A program made the position numbers and the translations under genes. The notes beneath the pieces were generated by a model. That model made no database searches and was not told where the DNA came from. It saw only the letters and a list, made by a program, of their open reading frames with translations. Source: Paramicrobacterium sp051513965 (GTDB lineage Bacteria; Actinomycetota; Actinomycetes; Actinomycetales; Microbacteriaceae). From it: DNA of 64,000 bases. Shown piece after piece: positions 16,378-24,007 of the stretch. The stretch lies in assembly GCF_051513965.1 (NCBI RefSeq), contig NZ_CP195847.1:558001-622000 (forward strand). The letters run 5' to 3'. How positions within the stretch are numbered: position 1 is the stretch's first letter; each line of letters begins with the position of its first letter.

Positions 16378-17496
16378 GTGACGGAGTCTCGTGAAGCAGC
16401 GGTCGATCTCGACGCGATCGCGCACAACCTGCGAACGCTGCGAGAGAAGTCACAGGCGCCGCGCGCGCTCGCGGTCGTCAAGGCCAACGCCTACGGTCAC
16501 GGAGCGGTTCCCGTCGCGCGGACACTCGTCGCGGCAGGTGCGGACATGCTCGGAACCGCCGACCTCACCGAGGCGCTCGCGCTGCGGGAGGCCGGTATCG
16601 ACGCGCCGCTGCTCTGCTGGCTGCACGGGCCGGAAACGGACTTCGGCGCGGCAATCGCCCGGAACGTCGAGGTCGCGGTGTCGAACGTCGAGCAACTGGA
16701 TGCCGTGGCCGACGCCGCGCGTCGGGCGACGGCATCCGATGTCTCGGTTCAGATCAAGCTCGACACGGGTCTGAGCCGCAACGGCGCTGCGCCCGAGGAG
16801 GCTGGTGCGCTCTTCGCACGCGCCGCTGAGCACGAGCGTGACCGGGCGCTGCGTGTGAGCGGCCTCATGACGCACGTTTCGAACACGTCGCCCGAGGACG
16901 ACCGCGAGCAGGTCCGGGTCTTCACGGGCCTCGCGCAGGAGGCGCGCTCTGCGGGTCTGCGACCCGAGTTGCTGCACGCCGCAGCGACGGCCGCGGCGCT
17001 CCGCATTCCGGAGGCACGTCTCGACATGGTTCGCCTCGGCATCGGGCTGTACGGGCTCACTCCGTTCGACGATGAGACGAGCCAGGAGCTCGGGCTCCGC
17101 CCGGCGATGACGCTTCGCGCTCGTGTCGCCGCTGTGCGCCGTGTTCCCGCCGGGGCAGGGGTTTCGTACAGCTACGCCCACCGCACGGAACGCGAGACGA
17201 CGCTCGTGCTCGTGCCGCTCGGCTACGGCGACGGCATCCCCCGTCAGGCCTCGGGAGCGGGTCCCGTCTCGATCGGAGGGCGCGTCTACACGAACGTCGG
17301 CCGCATCGCGATGGATCAGTTCGTCGTCGATGTCGGTGACGCCGCAGTCTCCGTCGGGGACGAGGCGGTGCTGTTCGGCGACGCGTCGCGCGGTGAGCCG
17401 AGTGCGGACGATTGGGCGAACGCGGCATCCACCATCAACTACGAGATCGTGACACGCATCGGCGGCCGCGTGCCCCGTACGTACGGAGAGGCATGA
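16378..17496 (+). CDS. alr: alanine racemase
   Basis: This 372-aa PLP enzyme makes D-alanine for peptidoglycan. The PLP lysine is Lys35 in AVVKANAYGHGAVPVA, and the second catalytic base is Tyr264 in GVSYSYAHRTE. RLGIGLYGLTPF and the C-terminal NVGRIAMDQFVVDVGD are also typical. It starts at GTG after GGGAGAGG; its stop overlaps the tsaE start (ATGA). The alr-tsaE-tsaB-rimI-tsaD arrangement is characteristic of actinobacteria and links cell-wall supply with tRNA modification only through shared transcription. Confidence 0.95.
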   Translation: MTESREAAVDLDAIAHNLRTLREKSQAPRALAVVKANAYGHGAVPVARTLVAAGADMLGTADLTEALALREAGIDAPLLCWLHGPETDFGAAIARNVEVAVSNVEQLDAVADAARRATASDVSVQIKLDTGLSRNGAAPEEAGALFARAAEHERDRALRVSGLMTHVSNTSPEDDREQVRVFTGLAQEARSAGLRPELLHAAATAAALRIPEARLDMVRLGIGLYGLTPFDDETSQELGLRPAMTLRARVAAVRRVPAGAGVSYSYAHRTERETTLVLVPLGYGDGIPRQASGAGPVSIGGRVYTNVGRIAMDQFVVDVGDAAVSVGDEAVLFGDASRGEPSADDWANAASTINYEIVTRIGGRVPRTYGEA

Positions 17497-17960
17497 TCGA
17501 GGTTCCGTCGACGACCGTGCTCGAGACTCCGGAGCAGACGCACGCGTTCGGGGTCCGGGTGGGGCGGATGCTGCGCGCCGGCGACCTGCTCGTGCTCACG
17601 GGGCCGCTCGGGGCCGGCAAGACGACCCTCACGCGTGGAATCGGAGAGGGGCTTGGCGTGCGAGGCCCGGTGACCAGCCCGACGTTCGTGCTGGCTCGCA
17701 CGCACCCGAGCCTCGTCGACGGTGCGCCGCTCGTGCACGTCGATGCGTATCGACTGGGCGACGCGATGGAGCTCGACGACCTCGACATCGACTTCGCCCG
17801 AAGCGTCGTCGTGGTCGAGTGGGGCCGCGGCATGCTCGAGGGTGTCGCCGACGAGTGGCTCGAGGTTGAGATCGAGCGTCCGACGGGCGCCGCCGAGTCG
17901 GAGCAGCCGGAGGATCGCGACGAACCGCGCATCATCCGCATCACGCGCGCACACGCGTAG
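17493..17960 (+). CDS. tsaE: tRNA t6A biosynthesis ATPase TsaE
   Basis: This 155-aa protein has the TsaE (YjeE) P-loop LTGPLGAGKTTLTRGIGEGL, then VTSPTFVLARTHPS and LVHVDAYRLGDAMELDDLDI, ending in VVVEWGRGMLEGVADEWLEV. It hydrolyses ATP to reset the TsaBD complex that makes N6-threonylcarbamoyladenosine at position 37 of ANN-decoding tRNAs. The ATG overlaps the alr stop codon. An Asp/Glu-rich tail follows the core. tsaB begins 9 bp after its end. Confidence 0.95.
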   Translation: MIEVPSTTVLETPEQTHAFGVRVGRMLRAGDLLVLTGPLGAGKTTLTRGIGEGLGVRGPVTSPTFVLARTHPSLVDGAPLVHVDAYRLGDAMELDDLDIDFARSVVVVEWGRGMLEGVADEWLEVEIERPTGAAESEQPEDRDEPRIIRITRAHA

Positions 17961-17963
17961 GCT
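17958..17963 (+). promoter_or_regulatory. possible internal -10 box TAGGCT before tsaB
   Basis: TAGGCT overlaps the end of tsaE and lies 6 nt before the GTG start of tsaB, which has no Shine-Dalgarno sequence. An internal leaderless promoter would allow tsaB-rimI-tsaD to be expressed without alr. Confidence 0.45.
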
Positions 17964-17969
17964 TGAATC

Positions 17970-18587
17970 GTGCTTCTCGCCATCGATTCGTCCATCGGAA
18001 CCACGGCCGCCGTCGTCGACAGCGGCCGCGGCATCATCGCCGAGCGCAGCGTCGTCGACACCATGCGGCACGCCGAGGTCGTCGGCTCGCTCATGCGCGA
18101 TGTGCTCGAGGAGGCCGGGGTCGCTCCCACCGAGCTCTCTGCGGTCGCTGCGGGCATGGGGCCCGGGCCGTTCACGGGACTGCGCATCGGCATCGCTGCG
18201 GCGCGCGCCTTCGCGATCGGCGCCGCCAAACCCGTCGTTCCGGTCGTGAGTCACGACGCGATCGCGGCCGCCTGGTATGCGGATGGCGGCGAGGGCGAAC
18301 TGCTCGTCGTGACCGACGCGCGGCGCCGTGAGGTGTACTGGTCCCGCTATTCGGGGTTGGATGCCGCGCAGCTGCCCGTCCGCACGGAAGGCCCGGCCCT
18401 CGCGAAACCCGCCGACGTCCTCGTTGGTGACGCCTCGCGGCTCGATGCGGACAGCGTTTCCGCGGGACACCTGGGCATGGTCGCCGAGCGCACATGGGCT
18501 GCCGGTCGGTCCTTCAGCGCTGACGAGCCCCTGTACCTGCGCTCGCCGGACGTGTCTCCATCTGCCGGAAAGCGGGTCTCCGCGTGA
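17970..18587 (+). CDS. tsaB: tRNA t6A biosynthesis protein TsaB
   Basis: This 205-aa protein starts LLAIDSSIGTTAAVV and holds GMGPGPFTGLRIGIAAARAF, the ASKHA-fold signature of TsaB (YeaZ). TsaB has no active site of its own and dimerises with TsaD to form the t6A transferase. It starts at GTG, and its TGA overlaps the GTG of rimI by 4 nt. It is shorter than E. coli TsaB (231 aa), as is usual for actinobacteria. Confidence 0.93.
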   Translation: MLLAIDSSIGTTAAVVDSGRGIIAERSVVDTMRHAEVVGSLMRDVLEEAGVAPTELSAVAAGMGPGPFTGLRIGIAAARAFAIGAAKPVVPVVSHDAIAAAWYADGGEGELLVVTDARRREVYWSRYSGLDAAQLPVRTEGPALAKPADVLVGDASRLDADSVSAGHLGMVAERTWAAGRSFSADEPLYLRSPDVSPSAGKRVSA

Positions 18588-19051
18588 GCGGCATCCGTGA
18601 GGCAGATCTGCGCGACCTCGATGCCATCATGGCGCTCGAGTCGGCGACGTTCGCTCCAGACGACTGGTCGCGTGAGTCGATGAGCCGCGAGATCGCGAGT
18701 GAGCACACGCGCTACCTCGTGGCGGAGCAGGGCGGTGAGTTAGTCGGCTATGCGGGGGTTCTCGCTCCGAGCGGCAGCACGGATGCCGACATCCAGACGA
18801 TCGCCGTCGCTCCCGCCCATCGCGGTGCGGGCCTCGGCAGACGCCTCATGAACGAGCTGCTGGACTACGCGGCATCCTCCGGCGCTCGCGGCGTGTTTCT
18901 CGAGGTGCGCGCAGATAATCCTGGAGCCCAGCACCTGTATACGTCGCTCGGCTTTGCCGTCCTCGGTGTCAGACCCCGGTACTACAAGGGCGGCATTGAC
19001 GCCGTCGTCATGAAGCGCGACGCGCGCGAGCCCGTGCGAGGAGAGGCATGA
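18584..19051 (+). CDS. rimI: ribosomal-protein-alanine N-acetyltransferase RimI-like
   Basis: This 155-aa single-domain GNAT has the acetyl-CoA loop VAPAHRGAGLGRRLMNELL and the terminal block NPGAQHLYTSLGFAVLGVRPRYY characteristic of RimI, which acetylates the N-terminal alanine of ribosomal protein S18. Its position between tsaB and tsaD, with 4-nt overlaps at both ends, is the standard actinobacterial context and supports the name. Translation starts at GTG. Confidence 0.88.
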   Translation: MSGIREADLRDLDAIMALESATFAPDDWSRESMSREIASEHTRYLVAEQGGELVGYAGVLAPSGSTDADIQTIAVAPAHRGAGLGRRLMNELLDYAASSGARGVFLEVRADNPGAQHLYTSLGFAVLGVRPRYYKGGIDAVVMKRDAREPVRGEA

Positions 19052-20106
19052 ACCGCGAGAATCCGCTCGTTCTCGGCATCGAGACCAGCTGCGACGAGAC
19101 CGGAATCGGAATCGTCCGCGGCACGACCCTGCTGTCGAACACCATCTCGTCGTCCATGGAGCAACACGCGCGCTACGGCGGGGTCGTTCCCGAAGTCGCC
19201 GCGCGCGCCCATCTTGAGGCGCTCGGCCCTGCGCTGAGCGCCGCCGTCGAGGAGGCCGAGGTCGGACTCTCCGACATCGACGCCGTCGCGGTCACGAGCG
19301 GTCCTGGCCTTGCGGGAGCCCTCATGGTCGGCGTCGGTGCTGCCAAGGCCCTCGCGCTTTCGCTCGGTGTGCCGATCTACGCGGTCAACCACCTCGTCGG
19401 TCACGTCGGTGCGGACATCCTCGACGACCGCGGAGTCCCGTTCGAGTACCCGACGATCGCGCTTCTCGTCTCGGGAGGGCACACCTCTCTTCTGCTGGTG
19501 CGAGACCTCGTCGACGACGTCGAGATGCTCGGCGAGACGATCGACGACGCCGCGGGCGAAGCGTTCGACAAGGTGGCGCGCGTGCTGGGTCTGCCGTATC
19601 CGGGCGGCCCGCAGATCGATCGTGCTGCGGCCGAGGGCGATCCGAAGGCGATCCGCTTCCCCCGCGGGCTGAGCCTGCCGAAGGACATGGCCGCGCATCG
19701 CTACGATTTTTCGTTCTCCGGACTCAAGACGGCGGTCGCGCGCTGGGTCGAGCAGAAGCAGGATGCCGGTGAGGAGGTGCCGGTCGCCGACGTCGCGGCA
19801 TCCTTCCGCGAGGCCGTCGCGGACGTTCTGCTCACCAAAGCTGTGAACGCCTGCCGGGACCACGACGTGCCCCGGCTGCTGCTCGGCGGCGGCGTCGTCG
19901 CGAACAAGCGCATCCGCGAACTCGCTGAGCAGCGCACAGCAGAAGCCGGAATCGCACTGCGCATTCCGCCGCTTGCGCTCTGCACCGATAATGGAGCGAT
20001 GATCGCGGCGCTCGGCGCGCAGCGCATCATGGCCGGGTTCGAACCGTCCACACTGGACTTCGGGGCCGATTCGACTCTTCCGGTCACCGATATTCAGGTA
20101 GCGTGA
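19048..20106 (+). CDS. tsaD: tRNA t6A(37) threonylcarbamoyltransferase TsaD
   Basis: This 352-aa metalloenzyme transfers the threonylcarbamoyl group to A37 of tRNA. It begins VLGIETSCDETGIGIV and includes VTSGPGLAGALMVG, VNHLVGHVGADIL with the metal-binding histidines, LVSGGHTSLLLV, and the C-terminal LLLGGGVVANKRIRE and CTDNGAMIA blocks. The length is typical. The ATG overlaps the rimI stop. It is the last gene of the alr-to-tsaD run; a new ribosome-binding site and a different kind of protein follow 34 bp later. Confidence 0.96.
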   Translation: MNRENPLVLGIETSCDETGIGIVRGTTLLSNTISSSMEQHARYGGVVPEVAARAHLEALGPALSAAVEEAEVGLSDIDAVAVTSGPGLAGALMVGVGAAKALALSLGVPIYAVNHLVGHVGADILDDRGVPFEYPTIALLVSGGHTSLLLVRDLVDDVEMLGETIDDAAGEAFDKVARVLGLPYPGGPQIDRAAAEGDPKAIRFPRGLSLPKDMAAHRYDFSFSGLKTAVARWVEQKQDAGEEVPVADVAASFREAVADVLLTKAVNACRDHDVPRLLLGGGVVANKRIRELAEQRTAEAGIALRIPPLALCTDNGAMIAALGAQRIMAGFEPSTLDFGADSTLPVTDIQVA

Positions 20107-20140
20107 GACAACACTGCCGCAACCGCGAGGAGATGTCCCG

Positions 20141-21070
20141 ATGACTGAGCCGAACGAACCTGCAAAGCCTGCCATGCCTCCGCGCCCGCCGCTGCCCTCG
20201 GAGCAGGGAGAGGCGGATGCCGCGAACGCGTCGCAGCCGCAACAGCAGCAGGCTCCTCAGGCACAGCAGGCTCCGCAGCCTCAGCAGGCTCCGCAGCAGA
20301 GCGACGCTCAGAAACCTCCGGCCGGGGCCCCAGGCCCGTGGGCGCAGCCTTCTGCTCCCGCGCAGGTTCCGCAGCAGAACCAGCAGGCTCAGCCCGGTCA
20401 GGCGTCGCACGCACCGCAGTCGACGAACCCCGGCAACGCGCCGCAGCCGACGAACCCCGGCAACGCGCCGCAGCCAGGCTCTGCCCCGCAGCCGGGCCGG
20501 CCGCCGCAGCCCGGGCAGAACGCACCCCAAGCGGGCCAGGCTCCGCAGCCGGGGCATCCCGCTCAGCAGCAGCCGCAGCCGTGGGCTCAGCCTGCTCCGC
20601 AGCGACCGCAGCGACCGCAGGGCGCGCCCAGCGGGTACGCGGCGCCGAGCGCTCCGGGCTACGGCGGTCAGCCGACCGCGCAGCATGCGCCGCAGCACGC
20701 ACCCCAGCCGACGCAGCACGCACCCCAGCAGCCGTACGCTCACGGCGGCCACCCCGGCTATCCCCAGCAGACCCAGACGATGGCGTACCCCACTCAGCAG
20801 GGCATGCAGCCGGTCGCGAAGCCGAAGTCGGAGAAGAGTCGGCTCGGTCTTCTCGGACTCATCTTCGGAATCATCGGCGTGGTCGGCGGGCTGTTCTTCG
20901 GGTGGACTCTGCCGCTCGCCATCGTCGCGATCGTGCTCGGCTTCATGGCCCGCAAGAAGCCGAAGGATGACCGTTCGTTCGCTCTCTGGGCCATCACCAC
21001 CGGCTTTGCAGGCACGGTCTTCTCGCTCGGCTGGTTCGTGTACAGCATCCTCGTGCTTGTCATGAGATGA
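20141..21070 (+). CDS. Gln/Pro-rich membrane protein, DUF4190-like C-terminus
   Basis: This is a 309-aa protein. Residues 1 to about 225 are a low-complexity tract of Gln, Pro and Ala with tandem repeats (TNPGNAPQP twice, QHAPQ several times). The last 80 residues hold two or three hydrophobic helices: LGLLGLIFGIIGVVGGLFF, PLAIVAIVLGFMA and GTVFSLGWFVYSILVLV. The tract is probably cytoplasmic and disordered. The RBS is GAGGAGA. It pairs with the similar, shorter gene at 21099. Actinobacterial proteins of this build are common and mostly uncharacterised; no function can be assigned. Confidence 0.78.
   Translation: MTEPNEPAKPAMPPRPPLPSEQGEADAANASQPQQQQAPQAQQAPQPQQAPQQSDAQKPPAGAPGPWAQPSAPAQVPQQNQQAQPGQASHAPQSTNPGNAPQPTNPGNAPQPGSAPQPGRPPQPGQNAPQAGQAPQPGHPAQQQPQPWAQPAPQRPQRPQGAPSGYAAPSAPGYGGQPTAQHAPQHAPQPTQHAPQQPYAHGGHPGYPQQTQTMAYPTQQGMQPVAKPKSEKSRLGLLGLIFGIIGVVGGLFFGWTLPLAIVAIVLGFMARKKPKDDRSFALWAITTGFAGTVFSLGWFVYSILVLVMR
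20421..20474 (+). repeat. two perfect 27-bp tandem copies inside the Gln/Pro-rich gene
   Basis: The 27-bp unit cgacgaaccccggcaacgcg plus ccgcagc occurs twice with no mismatch. Each copy adds nine residues (TNPGNAPQP). Identity at every wobble base points to a recent slippage or duplication event. Confidence 0.9.
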
Positions 21071-21098
21071 TCATTGTTCGAAGGGGAGTGACACAACT

Positions 21099-21542
21099 AT
21101 GAGCAATCCGACGCCACCCGGGGGTCAGAACCAGCCGGCGTACGGCCAGCAGCAGCCTGGCTACGGTCAGCCACAGCCACAGCCACAGCAGCAGCCATAT
21201 CCGCAGCAGGGCCCCGTGCAGCCATACGCACAACAGCCCTATGCGCAGCAGCCGTACGCGCAGCCTGCGTACGCGCCATATCCGCAGCCTCCGGGCACGA
21301 ACGTGCTCGCGATCGTCGCGATCATCACCGGGTTCCTGTTCCCGATCGCCGGGATCATCTGCGGACACATCGCGCGCAAGCAGATCAGGCAGACTGGCGA
21401 GCAGGGAGACGGGCTGGCGCTGACCGGTCTCATCGTGGGCTACGTGTTCACGTCACTGGCCGTGGTGTACATCCTGGTCTACGTTGTGATCTTTGTCTTC
21501 ATCATCGGCTCCATCGGTGTCGCAGGAACGATGTATTCATAA
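21099..21542 (+). CDS. small DUF4190-domain membrane protein with Gln/Pro/Tyr-rich N-terminus
   Basis: This is a 147-aa protein. Residues 1-65 are rich in Gln, Pro and Tyr, with repeated QQPYAQ units. The rest holds hydrophobic spans NVLAIVAIITGFLFPIAGIICG and SLAVVYILVYVVIFVFIIG around a basic GHIARKQIRQTGEQGDGLAL loop, the pattern of DUF4190. The RBS is AAGGGGAG. It lies 28 bp after a gene of similar build, so the two are probably cotranscribed and related. A strong terminator follows. The function is unknown. Confidence 0.82.
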   Translation: MSNPTPPGGQNQPAYGQQQPGYGQPQPQPQQQPYPQQGPVQPYAQQPYAQQPYAQPAYAPYPQPPGTNVLAIVAIITGFLFPIAGIICGHIARKQIRQTGEQGDGLALTGLIVGYVFTSLAVVYILVYVVIFVFIIGSIGVAGTMYS

Positions 21543-21558
21543 CCCGACCGGGCAGAGG

Positions 21559-21590
21559 GCGCGCATCCGCACTGGATGCGCGCTCTTTTT
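21559..21590 (+). terminator. rho-independent terminator after the DUF4190 pair
   Basis: A perfect 10-bp stem (gcgcgcatcc / ggatgcgcgc) with a 5-nt loop is followed by TCTTTTT, the best T-tract seen in the window. Confidence 0.9.
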
Positions 21591-21636
21591 CGTATACCGT
21601 CGAGGTGTCACCCCCAGACAGGCTCCCGGAGGATCC

Positions 21637-22275
21637 ATGCACCGCTCCCGTTCACACCGTCGATGGATGCTGCTTGCCGCGGCGCTTCTGGCTACCGGCC
21701 TCACCGTGACTGGCTGCACCGCAGGCCCCGCGGCTTCGTCCTCGACGTCGGGAAAGACCAAGCAACAGGCAGCGGAGCCGCGCGAGGTGCCCGCGGGGGA
21801 GTTCCTCGACGATCACGACCTGGCAGGGCTCGAGGCCGCCGAGATCATCGACCGCCTCGACGCCCTTCCCGTCGACGAGCGTCCGACCGATCTGATCGCA
21901 TCTGTGCAGCCGGAGTCACTGGAGCTGACAGATGATCAGAATCGCCAGACAACACTGCCGATGCCCGACGACCGCGTGTACATCTCGGTCGCGCCGTACC
22001 AGTCGCAGACTCACGACTGCTACTTCCACAGCCTCACCACTTGCCTCGGCGAGCTGACCAACGCCGAGGTCCGGGTCACGCTCACAGACGCTGACGGAAC
22101 GGTGTTGATCGACGAGTCACGGCAGACCTTCGACAACGGGTTCGTCGGCCTCTGGGTGCCGCGAGGCATCGAGGCATCCCTCACGATCGCCCACGCCGGG
22201 CAGACGGCGACCGCGGAGATTTCCACGACGGACTCCGACGACGCGACGTGCATCACGACGATGCGCCTGAGCTGA
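21637..22275 (+). CDS. putative lipoprotein of unknown function
   Basis: This 212-aa protein has a lipoprotein signal: basic start MHRSRSHRR, hydrophobic core, and lipobox LTVTGC with the acylated Cys at residue 27. After a Ser-rich linker, the mature part has an acidic segment and a beta-rich C-terminal half with four cysteines (HDCYFHSLTTC and a later DATCITT), which may form disulfides outside the membrane. The start was set at the ATG at 21637 because GGAGG lies 5 nt upstream. I do not recognise the family. It is convergent with the methyltransferase gene. Confidence 0.78.
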   Translation: MHRSRSHRRWMLLAAALLATGLTVTGCTAGPAASSSTSGKTKQQAAEPREVPAGEFLDDHDLAGLEAAEIIDRLDALPVDERPTDLIASVQPESLELTDDQNRQTTLPMPDDRVYISVAPYQSQTHDCYFHSLTTCLGELTNAEVRVTLTDADGTVLIDESRQTFDNGFVGLWVPRGIEASLTIAHAGQTATAEISTTDSDDATCITTMRLS

Positions 22276-22281
22276 GCTGAG

Positions 22282-23481
22282 CTACGCGGTCGAGAGGACG
22301 CGCTCGGCCACGAGAGCGACGTGACGACCGTCGACGCGCGTGAGGACGAGCGTGGCGCTCGCGGTTCCCCGCGGGTTCAACCGCTTTCTGAAGACGGCCG
22401 GGTCGATGTCGACACCGCGCTTCTTGATCTCGAGGGTTCCGATGTCGTTGTCGGCGACCCAGCGCCGCAGCGACTTCTCGTGCAGCGGCAGCGACTCGCG
22501 AACGCGGAACGCTGTCGCAAAGGGTGTCTCGTGCAGCTCATCGCCAGTGAGGTAGGCGATTCCATCGCTCACCGGCCCCGCGTGGATGCTTCGCGCGAGA
22601 TCGCCGATCAGCCGCGCGCGGATCACCGCGCCGTCGGGCTCGTAGAGGTACTCGCCGAGCGGTCGCACCGGCTCATCCTCTGTGTCTTCCGAGGCGGTGA
22701 GCTCGAAGGAGCCGTCGTCAGTCAGCACGAGGGCGGCGCGATGGATGCCGTCACGCGCAAGCGCTCCGGACCACAGCATGAGCTCCACGACGGAGCCGTC
22801 GACGCTGACCCACTGCGCTTCCATCGTGTCGGGGATGAGGTCTCGGTCGAAGCCGGGGCCGAGCTTGACGCCCGTGGGGAGGCGGCCGGCCACGTCGAAG
22901 ACCAGATCGAGGCCGGGGGAGTAGTCGTCGGGGTTCGTCAGCCGCGCGGTGTCGGAGTGCCCTGCGGTGCGCCGCGCGGGATCGAAGTACACGGCGTCGA
23001 CGTCGTCGAGCACGATATCCTCCGCACGCGCGTGGATCACGTGCGCGCTGGAGAACGGTGCGAGGTTGTGCGTGGCGACAGCGGCTGTCATCTCGTCGGC
23101 ATCCGCGGCTGTCACTTCCACCTGCATCGCGGCCAGCGCCATGGCGTCTCCGCCGATGCCGCAACCGAGGTCCGCAACGCGTGTCAGGCCCGCCTGAACG
23201 TAGCGTCCCGCGTGCATGGCGGCCGCGCGGATCCGCGTGGCCTGCTCGAGGCCCGCCTGCGTGAACAGCATTCGAGAGGCGAACTCGCCGAACTTCGCCC
23301 CTCCGCGGGCGCGGAGTCGTGACTGCGTCAGCGCGGCAGCGACCAGCCGCGGGTCGTGCCCGGCCTTGCGGAGCCGGCTCACGGTCGCGACGAGGTCTTC
23401 AGCGGTGCCTTTCTCGGCGAGTTCATCGAGCAGCTCGAGACCCGTGGGGGACAGCAGAAGGGCCAGCTCGTCGCGTTCCAT
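22282..23481 (-). CDS. class I SAM-dependent methyltransferase with THUMP-like domain
   Basis: This is a 399-aa protein. A helical N-terminus is followed by a Rossmann methyltransferase core (about residues 95-230) with VADLGCGIGGDAMALA as the SAM-binding motif I and VYFDPARRT as the motif IV region. The C-terminal part (ending about 395), with SLRRWVADNDIGTLEIKKRG and the VDIDPAVFRKRLNPRGTAS block, is the THUMP-like domain. Proteins of this build are widespread in actinobacteria, and an RNA substrate is assumed but unproven. A TATGTT box lies 6 nt before the ATG. It is divergent from groES. Confidence 0.83.
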   Translation of the reverse strand: MERDELALLLSPTGLELLDELAEKGTAEDLVATVSRLRKAGHDPRLVAAALTQSRLRARGGAKFGEFASRMLFTQAGLEQATRIRAAAMHAGRYVQAGLTRVADLGCGIGGDAMALAAMQVEVTAADADEMTAAVATHNLAPFSSAHVIHARAEDIVLDDVDAVYFDPARRTAGHSDTARLTNPDDYSPGLDLVFDVAGRLPTGVKLGPGFDRDLIPDTMEAQWVSVDGSVVELMLWSGALARDGIHRAALVLTDDGSFELTASEDTEDEPVRPLGEYLYEPDGAVIRARLIGDLARSIHAGPVSDGIAYLTGDELHETPFATAFRVRESLPLHEKSLRRWVADNDIGTLEIKKRGVDIDPAVFRKRLNPRGTASATLVLTRVDGRHVALVAERVLSTA

Positions 23482-23534
23482 CCGGCCAACATATCAACCC
23501 GCGGCTCTCGCTGTCGGCGAAACTGGCGCTTCGA

Positions 23535-23561
23535 TTGGCACTCACGTTGCACGAGTGCCAG
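23535..23561 (+). promoter_or_regulatory. CIRCE operator 1 (HrcA site) at the groES -35 box
   Basis: TTGGCACTC-N9-GAGTGCCAG has the CIRCE form TTAGCACTC-N9-GAGTGCTAA, with eight perfectly paired bases per arm. It covers the TTGCAC -35 box, so bound HrcA repressor would block polymerase. Confidence 0.85.
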
Positions 23562-23575
23562 CGCATCCGTAAACT
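23547..23575 (+). promoter_or_regulatory. groES promoter
   Basis: TTGCAC (23547-23552), a 17-bp spacer and TAAACT (23570-23575). Transcription would begin near 23582, just at the start of the second CIRCE element. Confidence 0.8.
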
Positions 23576-23580
23576 TGCAA

Positions 23581-23607
23581 TTAGCACTCGGATAGTGAGG
23601 GTGCTAA
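23581..23607 (+). promoter_or_regulatory. CIRCE operator 2 (HrcA site) downstream of the groES -10 box
   Basis: TTAGCACTC-GGATAGTGA-GGGTGCTAA matches the CIRCE consensus with a single changed base in the right arm. It lies just after the -10 box, over the expected transcription start. Confidence 0.92.
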
Positions 23608-23638
23608 CTCACGTCTTCTTATAAGAAAGAGGTCAACC

Positions 23639-23935
23639 GTGTCGGTCTCCATCAAGCCGCTCGAGGATCGCATCGTCATCAAGCAGGTCGAGGCAGAGCA
23701 GACCACCGCGTCTGGTCTGGTCATCCCTGACACCGCCAAGGAGAAGCCGCAGGAGGGCGAAGTCGTGGCCGTAGGCCCCGGTCGCATCGACGACAACGGC
23801 AACCGCGTCCCGCTCGACGTGAACGTCGGCGACCGCGTGCTCTACTCGAAGTACGGCGGCACCGAGGTCAAGTTCGGCGCTGACGAGTACCTCGTTCTCT
23901 CGGCTCGCGACGTTCTCGCGATCGTCGAGCGCTGA
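23639..23935 (+). CDS. groES: co-chaperonin GroES
   Basis: This 98-aa protein has the GroES core: SIKPLEDRIVIKQVEAEQTT with the mobile loop, SGLVIPDTAKEKPQEGEVVA, then VGDRVLYSKYGGTEVKFGADEYLVL. It caps the GroEL cavity during protein folding. It starts at GTG, with AAAGAGG upstream. Two CIRCE sites flank the promoter, so expression should be released by heat through HrcA. A strong terminator follows directly, and groEL is not next to it; at least one groEL must lie elsewhere. Confidence 0.97.
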   Translation: MSVSIKPLEDRIVIKQVEAEQTTASGLVIPDTAKEKPQEGEVVAVGPGRIDDNGNRVPLDVNVGDRVLYSKYGGTEVKFGADEYLVLSARDVLAIVER

Positions 23936-23950
23936 TCAGAGCTCACAGCG

Positions 23951-23976
23951 AAGGCCCGGGTGCATGCCCGGGCCTT
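23951..23976 (+). terminator. terminator of groES
   Basis: The stem aaggcccggg / cccgggcctt pairs over 10 bp with a TGCATG loop and runs into TTTTCT. It lies 15 bp after the groES stop. Confidence 0.9.
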
Positions 23977-23994
23977 TTCTCATGTGCAGGCACG

Positions 23995-24000
23995 TAAACT
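23995..24000 (+). promoter_or_regulatory. -10 box TAAACT of the HAD hydrolase gene
   Basis: TAAACT lies 7 nt before the ATG at 24008 and just after the groES terminator; a leaderless transcript is likely. Confidence 0.6.
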
Positions 24001-24007
24001 CGATGTC

